The notes: a model not told the origin generated them from the sequence alone. 64,000 nucleotides of DNA from CBDCYH01 sp965224105 (GCA_965224105.1 CBDCYH010000002.1:1550001-1614000); one strand, 5' to 3'; numbered from the stretch's first letter, positions 37,550 to 47,210 are shown. Program-made: numbers and translations.

Positions 37550-38774
37550 CAACAAATCTACTGATCGGGTTGCGCGCGCAGAAGAGCTGATCCCGTGGGG
37601 AACGCAGACCAACGCAAAGCGGCACAAACCCGAAATGGGACCGGTCATGCCGCACTTCATCGAACGGGCCGATGGCTGCATGATCCAGGACACGCGGGGC
37701 AAATGGTACATCGACTACCGCTCAGCGCTCGGGCCCATCATTCTTGGTTACAACCACCCCGAAGTGCAATCAGCAGTGGAGGAGCAGCTGAGAAAAGGTG
37801 TGCTGTTTAGCATGGCCTCGCCGCTGGAGCTGGACGTCGCGGAGAAACTTGTCGGGCTGATTCCCGGGCTCGAACAGGTGCGGTTTCTAAAGAGTGGCAA
37901 CGAGGTGAACCACGTGGCCATCCGGTTAGCTCGGGCACTAACTGGACGCGACAAAATTGTCACGTGCGGATATCACGGACACGGCGACTGGTTTTCCTGC
38001 GGTACGGGTCAGGCGATAGGCTGGGCCTGGCCGCGTGAGGGCAACGGTGTTCCTAAAGCGCTCGACGATCTGGTTATCAAAGTCCCCTATGGCGACGTCG
38101 ACGCGTTGGACCGGGTTTTTTCCCTGCACGGCCAAGAGATCGCAGGGATGATTACAGTACCGTACGACTGGAATGACCTGGTCGGACATGACTTTCTTTC
38201 CAGTGCCCGGAGATTAACTCAGGGTTCCGGGGCAGTGCTGATCTTCGATCAGATCCTTACGGGTTTTCGCTTGGGTCTGCGTGGGGCGCAGGAGTTCTTC
38301 CCAGGGACAGAGCCTGACCTTTCCACGTACGGCAAAGCCATTGCAAACGGATTCCCACTGGCTGCGGTTGGTGGAAAACGCGAGGTGATGGCTATGTTCG
38401 ACAGGGTGATGATCACAACCACGCACGCTGGCGAAACCCTTTCTCTGGCGGCAGCGCTTGCAACGCTCAACGTTCTTGAGCGCGAACCTGTTTTTGATCA
38501 CCTCAACACAATAGGCAAAATGCTCATGGCGGGGTTTGACGATCTTATCGGAGAGTCGGGATTGGGCGGCGAAAGTTACGGTCTTCCTGTCGCGCCGCAG
38601 TTCCGATTTAACGGAGACAAGGATCGGGCAGAAGAAATGCAGATCAGGTTTAACCGATCTCTGTTCGAGAACGGGATCTTCCCCTCTAGCCCATACCTAC
38701 TCAACTATGCCCACAAAGAAGAGCACATCGAAAAGACGCTGGATGCGATGAAGAACTCCGTGAGGAATCTGTGA
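37542..38774 (+). CDS. Class III PLP-dependent aminotransferase (GSA-aminomutase type)
   Basis: A 410-residue protein from the ATG at 37542, inside the symporter stop region. PLP contacts are visible: K265 in STYGKAIANGFP (Schiff-base Lys), D236 in FDQILTGFRLG (pyridine N) and SGNEVNHVAIRLAR near residue 120. It resembles glutamate-1-semialdehyde 2,1-aminomutase and omega-aminotransferases. The residue after D236 is Gln where most relatives have Glu (DEV), which may alter specificity. The GTGA overlap with the next gene shows translational coupling. Confidence 0.88.
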   Translation: MGDNKSTDRVARAEELIPWGTQTNAKRHKPEMGPVMPHFIERADGCMIQDTRGKWYIDYRSALGPIILGYNHPEVQSAVEEQLRKGVLFSMASPLELDVAEKLVGLIPGLEQVRFLKSGNEVNHVAIRLARALTGRDKIVTCGYHGHGDWFSCGTGQAIGWAWPREGNGVPKALDDLVIKVPYGDVDALDRVFSLHGQEIAGMITVPYDWNDLVGHDFLSSARRLTQGSGAVLIFDQILTGFRLGLRGAQEFFPGTEPDLSTYGKAIANGFPLAAVGGKREVMAMFDRVMITTTHAGETLSLAAALATLNVLEREPVFDHLNTIGKMLMAGFDDLIGESGLGGESYGLPVAPQFRFNGDKDRAEEMQIRFNRSLFENGIFPSSPYLLNYAHKEEHIEKTLDAMKNSVRNL

Positions 38775-39652
38775 GCGAGAGCCATGTGATCCGGGTGGCA
38801 GCCGTGCAGCTGTGGTCCGATTTTGATCGGTCACCCGAAGATAATCGGGTGCATGCATTGGAGATGGCCGAAAAGGCGGCTGCTCGCGGTGGCCTGGACC
38901 TGATCGTGCTGCCGGAAGCGATATCGATGTTATGTTACCCGGATGGTCGGCCGGATTTTTCGTACCACGACGTCTGCGAGCCGGTGCCGGGTCCAACTAC
39001 CGAGGCGCTCGCTGCAATCGCCCGGCGCTACCGGGTAAATATTGTCTGTGGGTTGATCGCGAGCCCTACCGTTGGTGACACGTGCCAGAACATGACGGTC
39101 GTGATTGATCGGTCGGGTGAGCTGGTGGGTGCTTACAATAAGCTGCACGAGCCCGAAATCTGTAGGGTGGAGCAGGGCGCAGGTGTTGGGGAGGACGCTC
39201 CGGTGTTTGATCTCGACTTTGGGCGAATTGGGATCATGGTTTGTTGGGATCTGATTTCCCCTGAGCTGGCGTCGATACTGGCTGCAAAAGGTGCAGAGCT
39301 AATTGTTTTTCCGCACCTCATCGGTTTGTCTCCATCATCCCGGTTAGGGATTCAACTAAGAGCGAGGGCAGTCGACAATGGTGTTCCGATCGTTGTGGCA
39401 GGGATGCGCGACGACGGTTCGCACAGCGGAAATGAAAATGACATTTCACCTACGTGCACCATCAGCCCGGATGGTGTTGTGATAGCATCATCAGCCGCCG
39501 ACACTGCAGACATCCTGATTGGGCAGATCGATTTTCAGGCATCATCAGCAAACAGAAAACATATCGCTAAGCGAGCGCGGGATCTGCGATACGAAGTATA
39601 CGCCCGCGAGTACGCTGCGTTGTCAGGAAAAGGAAACCGAACAGGTGGTTAA
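38771..39652 (+). CDS. Nitrilase-superfamily amidase (carbon-nitrogen hydrolase)
   Basis: A 293-residue protein starting at GTG 38771. The catalytic triad is intact: E49 in LIVLPEAIS, K124 in GAYNKLHEPE and C158 in IGIMVCWD. Such enzymes hydrolyse amides or N-carbamoyl compounds. The order symporter, aminotransferase, amidase suggests import and stepwise release of nitrogen from an amide-bearing solute; the substrate is unknown. It converges with the DUF5916 gene, and their stops overlap by 4 bases. Confidence 0.9.
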   Translation: MSESHVIRVAAVQLWSDFDRSPEDNRVHALEMAEKAAARGGLDLIVLPEAISMLCYPDGRPDFSYHDVCEPVPGPTTEALAAIARRYRVNIVCGLIASPTVGDTCQNMTVVIDRSGELVGAYNKLHEPEICRVEQGAGVGEDAPVFDLDFGRIGIMVCWDLISPELASILAAKGAELIVFPHLIGLSPSSRLGIQLRARAVDNGVPIVVAGMRDDGSHSGNENDISPTCTISPDGVVIASSAADTADILIGQIDFQASSANRKHIAKRARDLRYEVYAREYAALSGKGNRTGG

Positions 39653-42006
39653 ACCCGGAACAGGTAGCTCAGCTTCAGGAAAAACCCATCCGCGTTGCGC
39701 TGCAGGTCGCGAAAACGATAGGTGTTCGGCTCCGACAAGCTGCTTCCGTATCCGAAGAACAAGACGGTGCCTGGGTTAGGTCGGTATGAAAACAGCCAGT
39801 CGAATCGCAACCGGTTGCTTCGCTGCCGGGTGGTTCGCGAAAACTCTCCAGTGCGCGGGTTGCGAATGAGGATTGGATCATCTGTCCGGGAGTTATCACG
39901 CAGCTCGTCGCGGAAGTTAGAATCGTACTGTCCAACCAGGCGAACGAACAGGGAGGGAGTAATCTGATACTCACCCTTGAGGCGCGGCACTCGGCGTAAT
40001 CCGACGTTGCTCTTGTCATCTGCGCGGACGTACTGCTGGTGATTGTAAAGAAGATTGAACCGAAGTTGGTCGGTAGGATTCCAGTTGAGGGTTAGGGTAA
40101 GAAAGTATATATCCGCTGGCGCCCACTCGAAGAAGTTGTCATCCCGCCCTGCAACGACAAAGAGGTTACCCGAAAACGTGTTTAGCTGCGGCGTGTTAAG
40201 CGAGCTCCAGAATCCCGTGTTGATGAGTCGGTTTGTGCCGGTGTAGGCAACTGTGTCGATTGGTGCGCCCGAACTGTTCTGCCGCTCGATAAAGTAGTTC
40301 GTATACAGCTCGTCGGGATATTTGAATGACTCGTAGAAGACCGACGTCCCGCCAGACCACCCGCCGCGAAATCTATAGCTGGTGTTGAAATGGAGTTTGC
40401 GATCGTTTGGTCCGGTTCCTCGAGTAAACCTGTCGTAGTCCCAGGTTCCGTCGAAGGTGAGGCCTCCGGTGAAGGATTCCATGAAAGCACCTTCTTTGCC
40501 GAACCACGTATGCCGGGGTACGAGTGTCATCTGTGCAATCCCAACGCGGTTGATGAAACCGGATTCGGCGTTGAAATCGTGGTGGAAGGCGCGGGAGGTG
40601 AAAGAAATTCCGTTTTTCCTGTTGGCGGCTGATGCAACTATCCTCCACATCGGCGCTGATACGGTACTTCCCGGATCGCCAGTGAAGCTCATGCCTGCCT
40701 GATAGGTGACGGAGTAGATTTTCGAAAACACAGCACGGCCGTCTATCGCGGCGACGCGGTTCCAGTGATCCTCATCAATCTTGTCTGTGTACGTCAATCC
40801 GATGGTGCTCTGGCCGCTGAGATCGCGCCTGATCCGGACCGCATTGAAATACCGCGCGTCCAGGTTCGACAGGTACTGTTCTTTGTTATCGATCGCGCTG
40901 ATAACCGCTATGTTGGTGCCGCCGGTCTTGCCGGTAAGCTTCACCGCGCTGAGCGGATTCGCAATTTGGCGGGTATAAATTAATGTGGTCGGTGATCGGA
41001 ACAGTTCGATGCCGTCAAGAAAAAATGGTCGCTTTTCGGGGACGAACACAGCGCTGCGCGGGTCGAATTGTATTTGTGCAACGTCGGCCTCGACCTGCGA
41101 GAAGTCAGGGTTGATGGTGCCGTTGAGGGTGATGTTGTTAGAGGCGCCCCAGCGTACGTTCACTCCCAAGGGATCGCGGAAGTCGGTGTCGAACTTGGAC
41201 TCCTCAAAGCCGCGGTTGGTAGCGCCGGTGATTTCAGGATTGATGTCGAGGACGAGTCCGCGCCGCAGATCGGTGAGCTGCTCGAGCGTGCCGTTCTGCG
41301 CGAGGAAGGATGCCTCTCCTTGTAGCACCGGCGTCCACGTGCTCGAGTAACCGGAGTGCTGCACTTTCCGGAGGACGTTGAATCCCCAGTCCTGTGTGAG
41401 ACTGGATTGGTAGCGGAGACTTTTGAACGGGATGCGGACTTCTATTTCGAAACCGTAGTCGGTAAGGTGACCTTTCGATTCGTATACGTAGTCGGGGCTG
41501 AGGTCGGTATTGAACGCCCCGCTTGAACTGTTGAACATTCCGCCGCGGTCGCTGTCTCGCAGGACACCGTCCGCCTGCTGTCCGAGCGGGTTGACACCGA
41601 TTAGTATTGCCTGACGCTTATCGTTATACGTGTCGAGGATGATGTGGACGTAGTCGTCCCCGCCAATTTTGTCACGGTCGGCCAGGGTCGCGCGTACCTC
41701 ACCGTGCGTTTCGAAAGCGCGAATTCCGAAATGCATCGCGGTGGGAGAGTACCAGACGAGCACGTGTGTGGAATCGGATGCGGGCCGGCCGTCGACGGGG
41801 AGGTATTCGGAAAATCCAGTGAACATCTGGGCGTTGTTCCATACGTCTTCGTCGAGGAATCCATCGATGACGATGTTTGTGCCGGTGATGCGCGGTATCT
41901 CGATGTTGTAGTCGGGGGGGTCGGCCGCGGTTGCGAGGGTCGTGGTAAAAAGCAGCGACAGCATCGCGGCGATGGCCAGCGAGCGGGGAAGGGTAGGTGC
42001 GTTCAT
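39649..42006 (-). CDS. DUF5916 outer-membrane protein with CBM9-like domain
   Basis: A 785-residue protein from the ATG at 42006, with a signal peptide (SLAIAAMLSLLFTTTLATA). Residues 30-230 form a CBM9-like beta-sandwich: IVIDGFLDEDVWNNAQMFTG, then GDDYVHIILDTYNDKRQAI. The remainder (about 250-785) is the DUF5916 region with many amphipathic strands ending in a C-terminal LKLSYLFRV, typical of an outer-membrane beta-barrel. Family members are common in Rhodothermota and are thought to bind sugars at the cell surface. The location beside the lyase island is suggestive only. Confidence 0.87.
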   Translation of the reverse strand: MNAPTLPRSLAIAAMLSLLFTTTLATAADPPDYNIEIPRITGTNIVIDGFLDEDVWNNAQMFTGFSEYLPVDGRPASDSTHVLVWYSPTAMHFGIRAFETHGEVRATLADRDKIGGDDYVHIILDTYNDKRQAILIGVNPLGQQADGVLRDSDRGGMFNSSSGAFNTDLSPDYVYESKGHLTDYGFEIEVRIPFKSLRYQSSLTQDWGFNVLRKVQHSGYSSTWTPVLQGEASFLAQNGTLEQLTDLRRGLVLDINPEITGATNRGFEESKFDTDFRDPLGVNVRWGASNNITLNGTINPDFSQVEADVAQIQFDPRSAVFVPEKRPFFLDGIELFRSPTTLIYTRQIANPLSAVKLTGKTGGTNIAVISAIDNKEQYLSNLDARYFNAVRIRRDLSGQSTIGLTYTDKIDEDHWNRVAAIDGRAVFSKIYSVTYQAGMSFTGDPGSTVSAPMWRIVASAANRKNGISFTSRAFHHDFNAESGFINRVGIAQMTLVPRHTWFGKEGAFMESFTGGLTFDGTWDYDRFTRGTGPNDRKLHFNTSYRFRGGWSGGTSVFYESFKYPDELYTNYFIERQNSSGAPIDTVAYTGTNRLINTGFWSSLNTPQLNTFSGNLFVVAGRDDNFFEWAPADIYFLTLTLNWNPTDQLRFNLLYNHQQYVRADDKSNVGLRRVPRLKGEYQITPSLFVRLVGQYDSNFRDELRDNSRTDDPILIRNPRTGEFSRTTRQRSNRLRFDWLFSYRPNPGTVLFFGYGSSLSEPNTYRFRDLQRNADGFFLKLSYLFRV

Positions 42007-42099
42007 GGCACTTGTTTGTTGCAGCTGGCGCAAGTTAGGGTAATGCTGGAATATTAGCACAATGGAGGTCTAGTTGGCCCGCCGGGTCCAGCAGGTGGC

Positions 42100-42436
42100 T
42101 GGCCGATCTCCATCTACAGAGCTCGGCTTGGGGAGATTGTCACACCGCTTCGCGGTTCGCAATGACAGGTTTCTTTCGCTGTTCTATGGATCCTGGCTCG
42201 GGGTCCAATAAACCTCGTCATCCTGAGGAGTCCCGAAGGGCGACGTGAGGATCTCCATCTACAGTCGCGGCCCTTACAGTTTGTGCTGGTTGTCGCCGTT
42301 CTATGGATTCCAGCTCGGGGGCTGGAACGACACGTGGGAGGAGTCATGAATCGCAACGTCATTCGTTAACCACTGGGTACCATTCCACCACCCCGCGCGT
42401 CACCCTGGACTTGATCCAGGATCCATACAATTTGTG
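42100..42436 (+). repeat. Composite intergenic repeats (A, A, C, B boxes)
   Basis: Partial A box at 42100-42127, full A box (GAGGAGTCCCGAAGGGCGAC) at 42217-42272, C box (GATTCCAGCTCGGGGGCTGG) at 42299-42334 and B box (ACCCTGGACTTGATCCAGGA) at 42399-42436. The block fills the 470-base gap between the DUF5916 and LVIVD genes; nothing else was seen there. Confidence 0.8.
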
Positions 42437-42476
42437 ATGTTCGTCACAGTACTCGGATCCCCCGCCACCTCCACCA

Positions 42477-43802
42477 TCAGTCCCACTCCTGCACGCTGGA
42501 TACATTCGGCATCCCCCAGTCCTCACCGTTCCAACCATTAAATCCGTCCATCTTGAACGTCCAAAAACCGGTGGACATGTCGGAAATCACAATCAGCCCG
42601 TCGGCGTTGCGGACGTCCACGCCGAACGCTCCGTTGTACATCCCAAACTCGCCGTCAAAAAGCTTCGGCCCCGTGTACGTATCGTAGTAACCAAGTGTCT
42701 CCGGATTCTTCGGATCCATCAGGCTGAAAATCTGCAACCCGTCGAGATAGCCAGAAACAAACACGTATGGCCAGCGCACCTCGTGGTTGTGAACGAGATT
42801 CTCCCAGTTAGCGGTCCACGCCGAAATGGGTTGGCTGATGTTCTTCGTCTCACCGTCCAGCGCCGGCTTCATGTCAAAAATGCGGAGTGGTGCGTACTGA
42901 TACTCGGTCTCCGTAACCGCATAACGTCCATCTGGTGACGGCGTGAACGTGTGCCCCCAGGCGACGCCATTAATACCCCGCATCGTAAACAGTAACTCCG
43001 GACTGTCCAGGTCGGACACATCATAAACATAGTATCCGCCTGTGCCTCCGCCGTAGAACCGGTCCTGCCCGGTATCTGGATGAATTCCAACATACAGGTC
43101 ATGATAGAAAAGTTGCGACGCCAATATGTCTTCCGCTCCCGCTGGGGCGCCAGACGCGTCTGCCGGAATCGGAACTGCGCCGACGTAGGCGTCATCCGCT
43201 CCCTCGACCAGGTTACCCAGGTCGTAGATACTCGCCTGCCCGCCGTTGACCGTCGTGAATAGATAAACCCGCCCGTTGGTGTGTTTATACACAAAAATGT
43301 TGTGGAATCCTCCGGGGAAATCGGGTGCATCAATCCTGCCCACCTCCTTCACCTTGTCGGGATCCGGGAGACCGGTAACGTCAAAAACCACAGCTCCAAG
43401 ATTGTAATTGGGGCCAGGTCCAAACTGGGTGGATTGCACAACATAGTAGCGTCCTTTCCATTTGAAGTTTTTAATGTCCATCCCACCGAGGCCGGTGTGC
43501 AACTCTTCATCTTCAATCCGCCAGCGCTTAATCACCTTCGGGTTTGCCGGGTCGGAAATGTCAATAAAGTCGGTACCTTTCGCGGCGAAGGATCCGATAT
43601 GCCCACGCGAGACGTACGCGAATGGTCTGCTCAGCTCCTGCTCCACATCGATGTCCATGACGCTAAGCTGTCCTCCAAGAGGAATGTGACCAACGACTTT
43701 GATATTGTCGGAGCCTCTATCCATAGACGTCCACTGTGCGTGAACGGGTAACGCGATCAACAGCGCGGCAACCAAAGAGGGTATTGTAATTTTCGGATTC
43801 AT
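42477..43802 (-). CDS. Exported LVIVD-repeat propeller protein
   Basis: A 441-residue protein from the ATG at 43802, which follows AAGGACAAGCC. The signal peptide is ITIPSLVAALLIALPVHAQ. Propeller blades carry LVIVD-type cores: KGTDFIDISDPANPKVIKRW, LGAVVFDVTGLPDPDKVKEV, YYVYDVSDLDSPELLF and LQIFSLMDPKNPETLG. The WDxxDP-like turns are calcium-binding-like but no catalytic residues are evident. It probably acts as a periplasmic or surface binding protein, like the two other LVIVD proteins here. Confidence 0.85.
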   Translation of the reverse strand: MNPKITIPSLVAALLIALPVHAQWTSMDRGSDNIKVVGHIPLGGQLSVMDIDVEQELSRPFAYVSRGHIGSFAAKGTDFIDISDPANPKVIKRWRIEDEELHTGLGGMDIKNFKWKGRYYVVQSTQFGPGPNYNLGAVVFDVTGLPDPDKVKEVGRIDAPDFPGGFHNIFVYKHTNGRVYLFTTVNGGQASIYDLGNLVEGADDAYVGAVPIPADASGAPAGAEDILASQLFYHDLYVGIHPDTGQDRFYGGGTGGYYVYDVSDLDSPELLFTMRGINGVAWGHTFTPSPDGRYAVTETEYQYAPLRIFDMKPALDGETKNISQPISAWTANWENLVHNHEVRWPYVFVSGYLDGLQIFSLMDPKNPETLGYYDTYTGPKLFDGEFGMYNGAFGVDVRNADGLIVISDMSTGFWTFKMDGFNGWNGEDWGMPNVSSVQEWD

Positions 43803-43895
43803 GGCTTGTCCTTGCCCAACGGGTGAGTTAATGATTCGAATATCTGATAGACTATAAATGTGCAAAAAGAGTCTGGTTAAAACAAGCAGGAGGGG

Positions 43896-44930
43896 ATGAT
43901 GGAACTGGGAGTTTATTCGTTTGCGGAAGTACCACTCGATCCGGCAGGGGGGCAAGGTAACGCGGGCGCGAGGCTGCGCAACTTGATGGAAGAGATCGAG
44001 CTCGCGGATCAAGTGGGGCTCGACGTTTTCGGAATCGGTGAACACCATCGGCCGGACTATGCCGTTTCGAGTCCGGCGACGGTGCTCGCTGCCGCTGCAT
44101 CCGTCACCAAAAATATTAGACTCACCAGTGCGGTGACGGTCTTAAGCTCCGAAGATCCCGTGCGCGTGTTTCAGCAATACGCTACCATCGATTTACTCTC
44201 GAAGGGCCGGGCGGAAATAATGGCGGGTCGTGGCTCTTTCATCGAATCCTTTCCATTGTTCGGATTCGACCTCCGGGACTACAATGAGTTGTTTACCGAA
44301 AAACTGGATCTGCTGCTCCGCCTGGTGAAAGAGCCGCGCCTGTCGTGGGACGGGAAACACCGAGCGGCTCTAGATGATCAGTCCATTTTCCCACGTCCGC
44401 ACCAGAACCCGTTGCCAGTTTGGATCGCCGTGGGTGGAACGCCCGAATCGGTAGCGAGAGCGGGGCGGTTGGGCATGCCGCTGGCGCTAGCGATTATCGG
44501 CGGACAGCCCGCGCGGTTCGGATCGGTCGTTCAATTGTACAAGGACACCTATGAGCGTGCCGGCCATGATCTTTCAAAGATGCAGATTGGCATCAACTCG
44601 CACGGTTTTATTGCGGATTCAACCGAAGAAGCCGTCGCGCTATCCTATCAACCGTACGTCGACGTAATTGGACGCATCGGCCGCGAACGCGGATGGCCAC
44701 CGCCAACACGACAGCACTTCGACAGGGAGCGTTCAGAAAAAGGCGCACTGCTGGTGGGTGATCCATCAGAAATAATCGACAAAATCCTGTACGAACATGA
44801 ACTGTTTGGCAATACGCGTTTCATGATACAGTTCACGCTCGGCCCCATGCCTCACAAGAAAGTCCTGCGCTGCATCGAGCTGTTTGGGACGAAGGTAGCG
44901 CCCGCAGTGCGCAAGGCGCTCAGCGAATGA
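43896..44930 (+). CDS. LLM-class flavin-dependent oxidoreductase
   Basis: A 344-residue luciferase-like TIM-barrel. Markers are MELGVYSFAEVP at strand 1, FGIGEHHRPDYAVSSPATVL (flavin-phosphate loop), RLTSAVTVLSSEDPVRVFQQ and GRAEIMAGRGSFIESFPLFG, with QIGINSHGFIADSTEEA near the C terminus. It belongs to the FMNH2- or F420-using alkanal-monooxygenase-like group of the 'CE1758' type; the substrate is unknown. There is no obvious operon partner. Its stop is 3 bases from that of the convergent M24 gene. Confidence 0.9.
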   Translation: MMELGVYSFAEVPLDPAGGQGNAGARLRNLMEEIELADQVGLDVFGIGEHHRPDYAVSSPATVLAAAASVTKNIRLTSAVTVLSSEDPVRVFQQYATIDLLSKGRAEIMAGRGSFIESFPLFGFDLRDYNELFTEKLDLLLRLVKEPRLSWDGKHRAALDDQSIFPRPHQNPLPVWIAVGGTPESVARAGRLGMPLALAIIGGQPARFGSVVQLYKDTYERAGHDLSKMQIGINSHGFIADSTEEAVALSYQPYVDVIGRIGRERGWPPPTRQHFDRERSEKGALLVGDPSEIIDKILYEHELFGNTRFMIQFTLGPMPHKKVLRCIELFGTKVAPAVRKALSE

Positions 44931-44933
44931 TCG

Positions 44934-46280
44934 TCACTGCGCATTGATGGAAGACGGCCGAGGAATTAGGATCAGATTCTTCTGACGTCCGTCGATGTAC
45001 CACACCTTGTCTCCGTCAAAGAATGCGTCTTCCTCCAGCATGATGCGCACGTTTCCCCAACCCTCCACATCGACTTTGGCGTTCAACTCAATGGAGTACG
45101 CCGTATTGTCGTTGAGGGGATAGTCTCCGCGCCCGGGCACGCCGCCCTGCTGATCCCACAATCCGATTGTCGGCCCTGTTCCGTGCCCGTGGTATCCAAT
45201 TGGATGCGTGTAAATCGTCGCGTCAATACTTTCCGACGCCGCCTGCCGCAAGGCTGCAGCAAGAATATCGTTGCCGGTTTTCCCCGTCTCGAATTGGTCG
45301 GTCAGGATGTCCTGCAGTCGATTACCAGTTGCCAGCGCATCGACTAAACCCTGCGGCGCGGAAGTTTCTCCCGGACGCAGAACGTAGGCGTGCTGTTGGG
45401 TGTCTGTGTTGAGTCGGAGGTAGGTGATACCAAAGTCCACGTGTAGCAGATCTCCGGCCTGAATCACGTTTGTGTTTGTCGAAGGGTTCGAAAAGTCGTC
45501 GCTGCGTGAGACGCCCGAGCGTTGAATCGACACGCTGGGATGAAACCAGGTTACGAGCTTCAGCTCGCGAATGCGTTCACGCAACCACCACTGGACGTCG
45601 TCGGTTGTTGTGACGCCCGGTTGAATTACATCAGCAGAAAAACCTTCTGCGATAATGTCGTGCGCTATCGACACGATTTGAGGGTAGACCGCCATCTCCT
45701 TTGCCGACCGCGTTTCCAACCATTCGGCTCCCAGCATTTCTGCAGAGACAAGTCGGTCGACGTACGTATCGTCCAGAGCTGCAACTAAATCGGCGTGCTC
45801 GGTATGCGTGAGCCCATCGGCAGTGGCAAATAGCGAGGACACGTTGATGCCAATTCGCTCCGGGTCCCGCTCGGCGATAATCTCGGCCAGGCGTTTCCAC
45901 TGATCGGGTTGTTCCTCTGGCGTCCACGCGCGCTTGAACACGGTGCCAACATCGTAACGCGCAACTGCCAGAAATTCTAATCCGTCTTGCGCACCGCGGT
46001 CATAGGCAACGAGGATTGTTCGCCTGCGGGCGTTGAGCCACTTCGCCGGTAGCATCGTCCTGATGATAGGATCCTCGTTGTACTCCCGCGCACTGATGAT
46101 CCACATGTCAATGTCGTGCTTTCGCATAAGCGTCGGCAGCATGTTTTGCAGCCGATCCTCCAGCCAGTCGTCAACGAGTTCGGCACGCTGCTGCATGGGC
46201 AGGATATGCTTTTGCGCCAATGCTGGCGCAGTAGCTGCGGCGAAGGTTGCTACCAGTAGAATTGTTCGGATGATGCGCAT
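44934..46280 (-). CDS. Exported M24 metallopeptidase (Xaa-Pro aminopeptidase-like)
   Basis: A 448-residue protein with a signal peptide (TILLVATFAAATAPALAQ), an N-terminal creatinase-like domain (MRKHDIDMWIISAREYNEDP) and a pita-bread domain. The five metal ligands can be placed: DFG in LLHVDFGITY, NTDTQ, the His of GYHGHGTGP, the Glu of SIELNAKVD and the Glu of MLEEDAFF. It would release N-terminal residues from proline-containing peptides in the periplasm. Length and ligands are normal. Confidence 0.9.
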   Translation of the reverse strand: MRIIRTILLVATFAAATAPALAQKHILPMQQRAELVDDWLEDRLQNMLPTLMRKHDIDMWIISAREYNEDPIIRTMLPAKWLNARRRTILVAYDRGAQDGLEFLAVARYDVGTVFKRAWTPEEQPDQWKRLAEIIAERDPERIGINVSSLFATADGLTHTEHADLVAALDDTYVDRLVSAEMLGAEWLETRSAKEMAVYPQIVSIAHDIIAEGFSADVIQPGVTTTDDVQWWLRERIRELKLVTWFHPSVSIQRSGVSRSDDFSNPSTNTNVIQAGDLLHVDFGITYLRLNTDTQQHAYVLRPGETSAPQGLVDALATGNRLQDILTDQFETGKTGNDILAAALRQAASESIDATIYTHPIGYHGHGTGPTIGLWDQQGGVPGRGDYPLNDNTAYSIELNAKVDVEGWGNVRIMLEEDAFFDGDKVWYIDGRQKNLILIPRPSSINAQ

Positions 46281-46407
46281 TGTTCAGCGGTTTGCTTTAT
46301 TCGTGATCGAAGATAGGGACGGCGAGCCACTTCGACAGGGACATCCACAACATTACTTCGGTTACTCCGTAGTCACCAGATGGACTTAACTATCCAACGC
46401 AATTGAA

Positions 46408-46710
46408 ATGCAAACCATTCCTGTTACACAAACTGGCCAGTGGGCAGTGCGGTTTTGCGTTGCCTTCCTACTCCTGTTTCTTGCATGGTGGGCCTATGTG
46501 CGCGCGACACCCATCGCCCGCCCGACATTTTTCTCCGACCCCATTCACGCGGTGCTTATCATAGCGGCTGCGTTTGCGGCAGTTGCGGGAATGGTGCTGG
46601 GGCTGATCAGTTTTCTCAAGGACAAGGAGAAATCCTGGCTCCCGGGAATCAGCATTCTGGTGGGCGCGCTGGTACTTTATTGGTCGGTGGCCGAGCTTGT
46701 TGGCCACTGA
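46408..46710 (+). CDS. Small hypothetical membrane protein
   Basis: A 100-residue protein with three hydrophobic segments (FCVAFLLLFLAWWAYV, AVLIIAAAFAAVAGMVLGLI, GISILVGALVLYWSVAELVG) and the short charged loop KDKEKSW. No family is recognised. It is convergent with the GlcG-like gene, whose stop is 2 bases away, and is divergent from the M24 gene. Confidence 0.6.
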   Translation: MQTIPVTQTGQWAVRFCVAFLLLFLAWWAYVRATPIARPTFFSDPIHAVLIIAAAFAAVAGMVLGLISFLKDKEKSWLPGISILVGALVLYWSVAELVGH

Positions 46711-46712
46711 GG

Positions 46713-47210
46713 TTACTCGGCGGCGAGAGCGGCGGCGAGTGCATCGAGCCCGGCCTGCGCGATCTGTGCGTCTTGTGCGGCGCGTACTCCGCTAACGCCA
46801 ATGCCTCCGATGGTCACCCCGTCGACGACGATCGGCAAACCGCCCTCGAGCGTCATCACGTCTGGAAGGTTTAGCGTCGACATGCTGCCGCCGTTGAGTC
46901 GTTCCGCAAAAGCCTTCGTCGGGCGCCGGTAAAGAGCCGCGGTCCGGGCCTTGGCCTGCGCAATCTTAAGGCTGGGGATTTGCACGCCGTCCATCCTTTC
47001 CAGGTACAAGAGATGCCCGCCGTCGTCGACAATCGCAATGATTACGTTCCAGTTATTGGCAACGGCCTCGGACTCGGCGCCTGTGATTATTGTCTTTACC
47101 GCATCCAGCGTGAGCGTGCTCTTCGTGCCCAAAAGCTGACCGCTTGCCGATCCGGCAGAAAACAGTACGAAGACGCCAACAAACAGGAGTTCGCAAAATC
47201 GGTTGTTCAT
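46713..47210 (-). CDS. Exported GlcG/HbpS-family protein
   Basis: A 165-residue protein with a signal peptide (CELLFVGVFVLFSAGSASG) and the complete Haem_degrading (GlcG/HbpS) fold: NWNVIIAIVDDGGHLLYLER, KARTAALYRRPTKAFAE and IGGIGVSGVRAAQDAQIAQA. Family members bind haem or act as small-molecule sensors and are often octameric. It sits 38 bases downstream of the MOSC gene on the same strand and may be co-transcribed. Confidence 0.88.
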   Translation of the reverse strand: MNNRFCELLFVGVFVLFSAGSASGQLLGTKSTLTLDAVKTIITGAESEAVANNWNVIIAIVDDGGHLLYLERMDGVQIPSLKIAQAKARTAALYRRPTKAFAERLNGGSMSTLNLPDVMTLEGGLPIVVDGVTIGGIGVSGVRAAQDAQIAQAGLDALAAALAAE

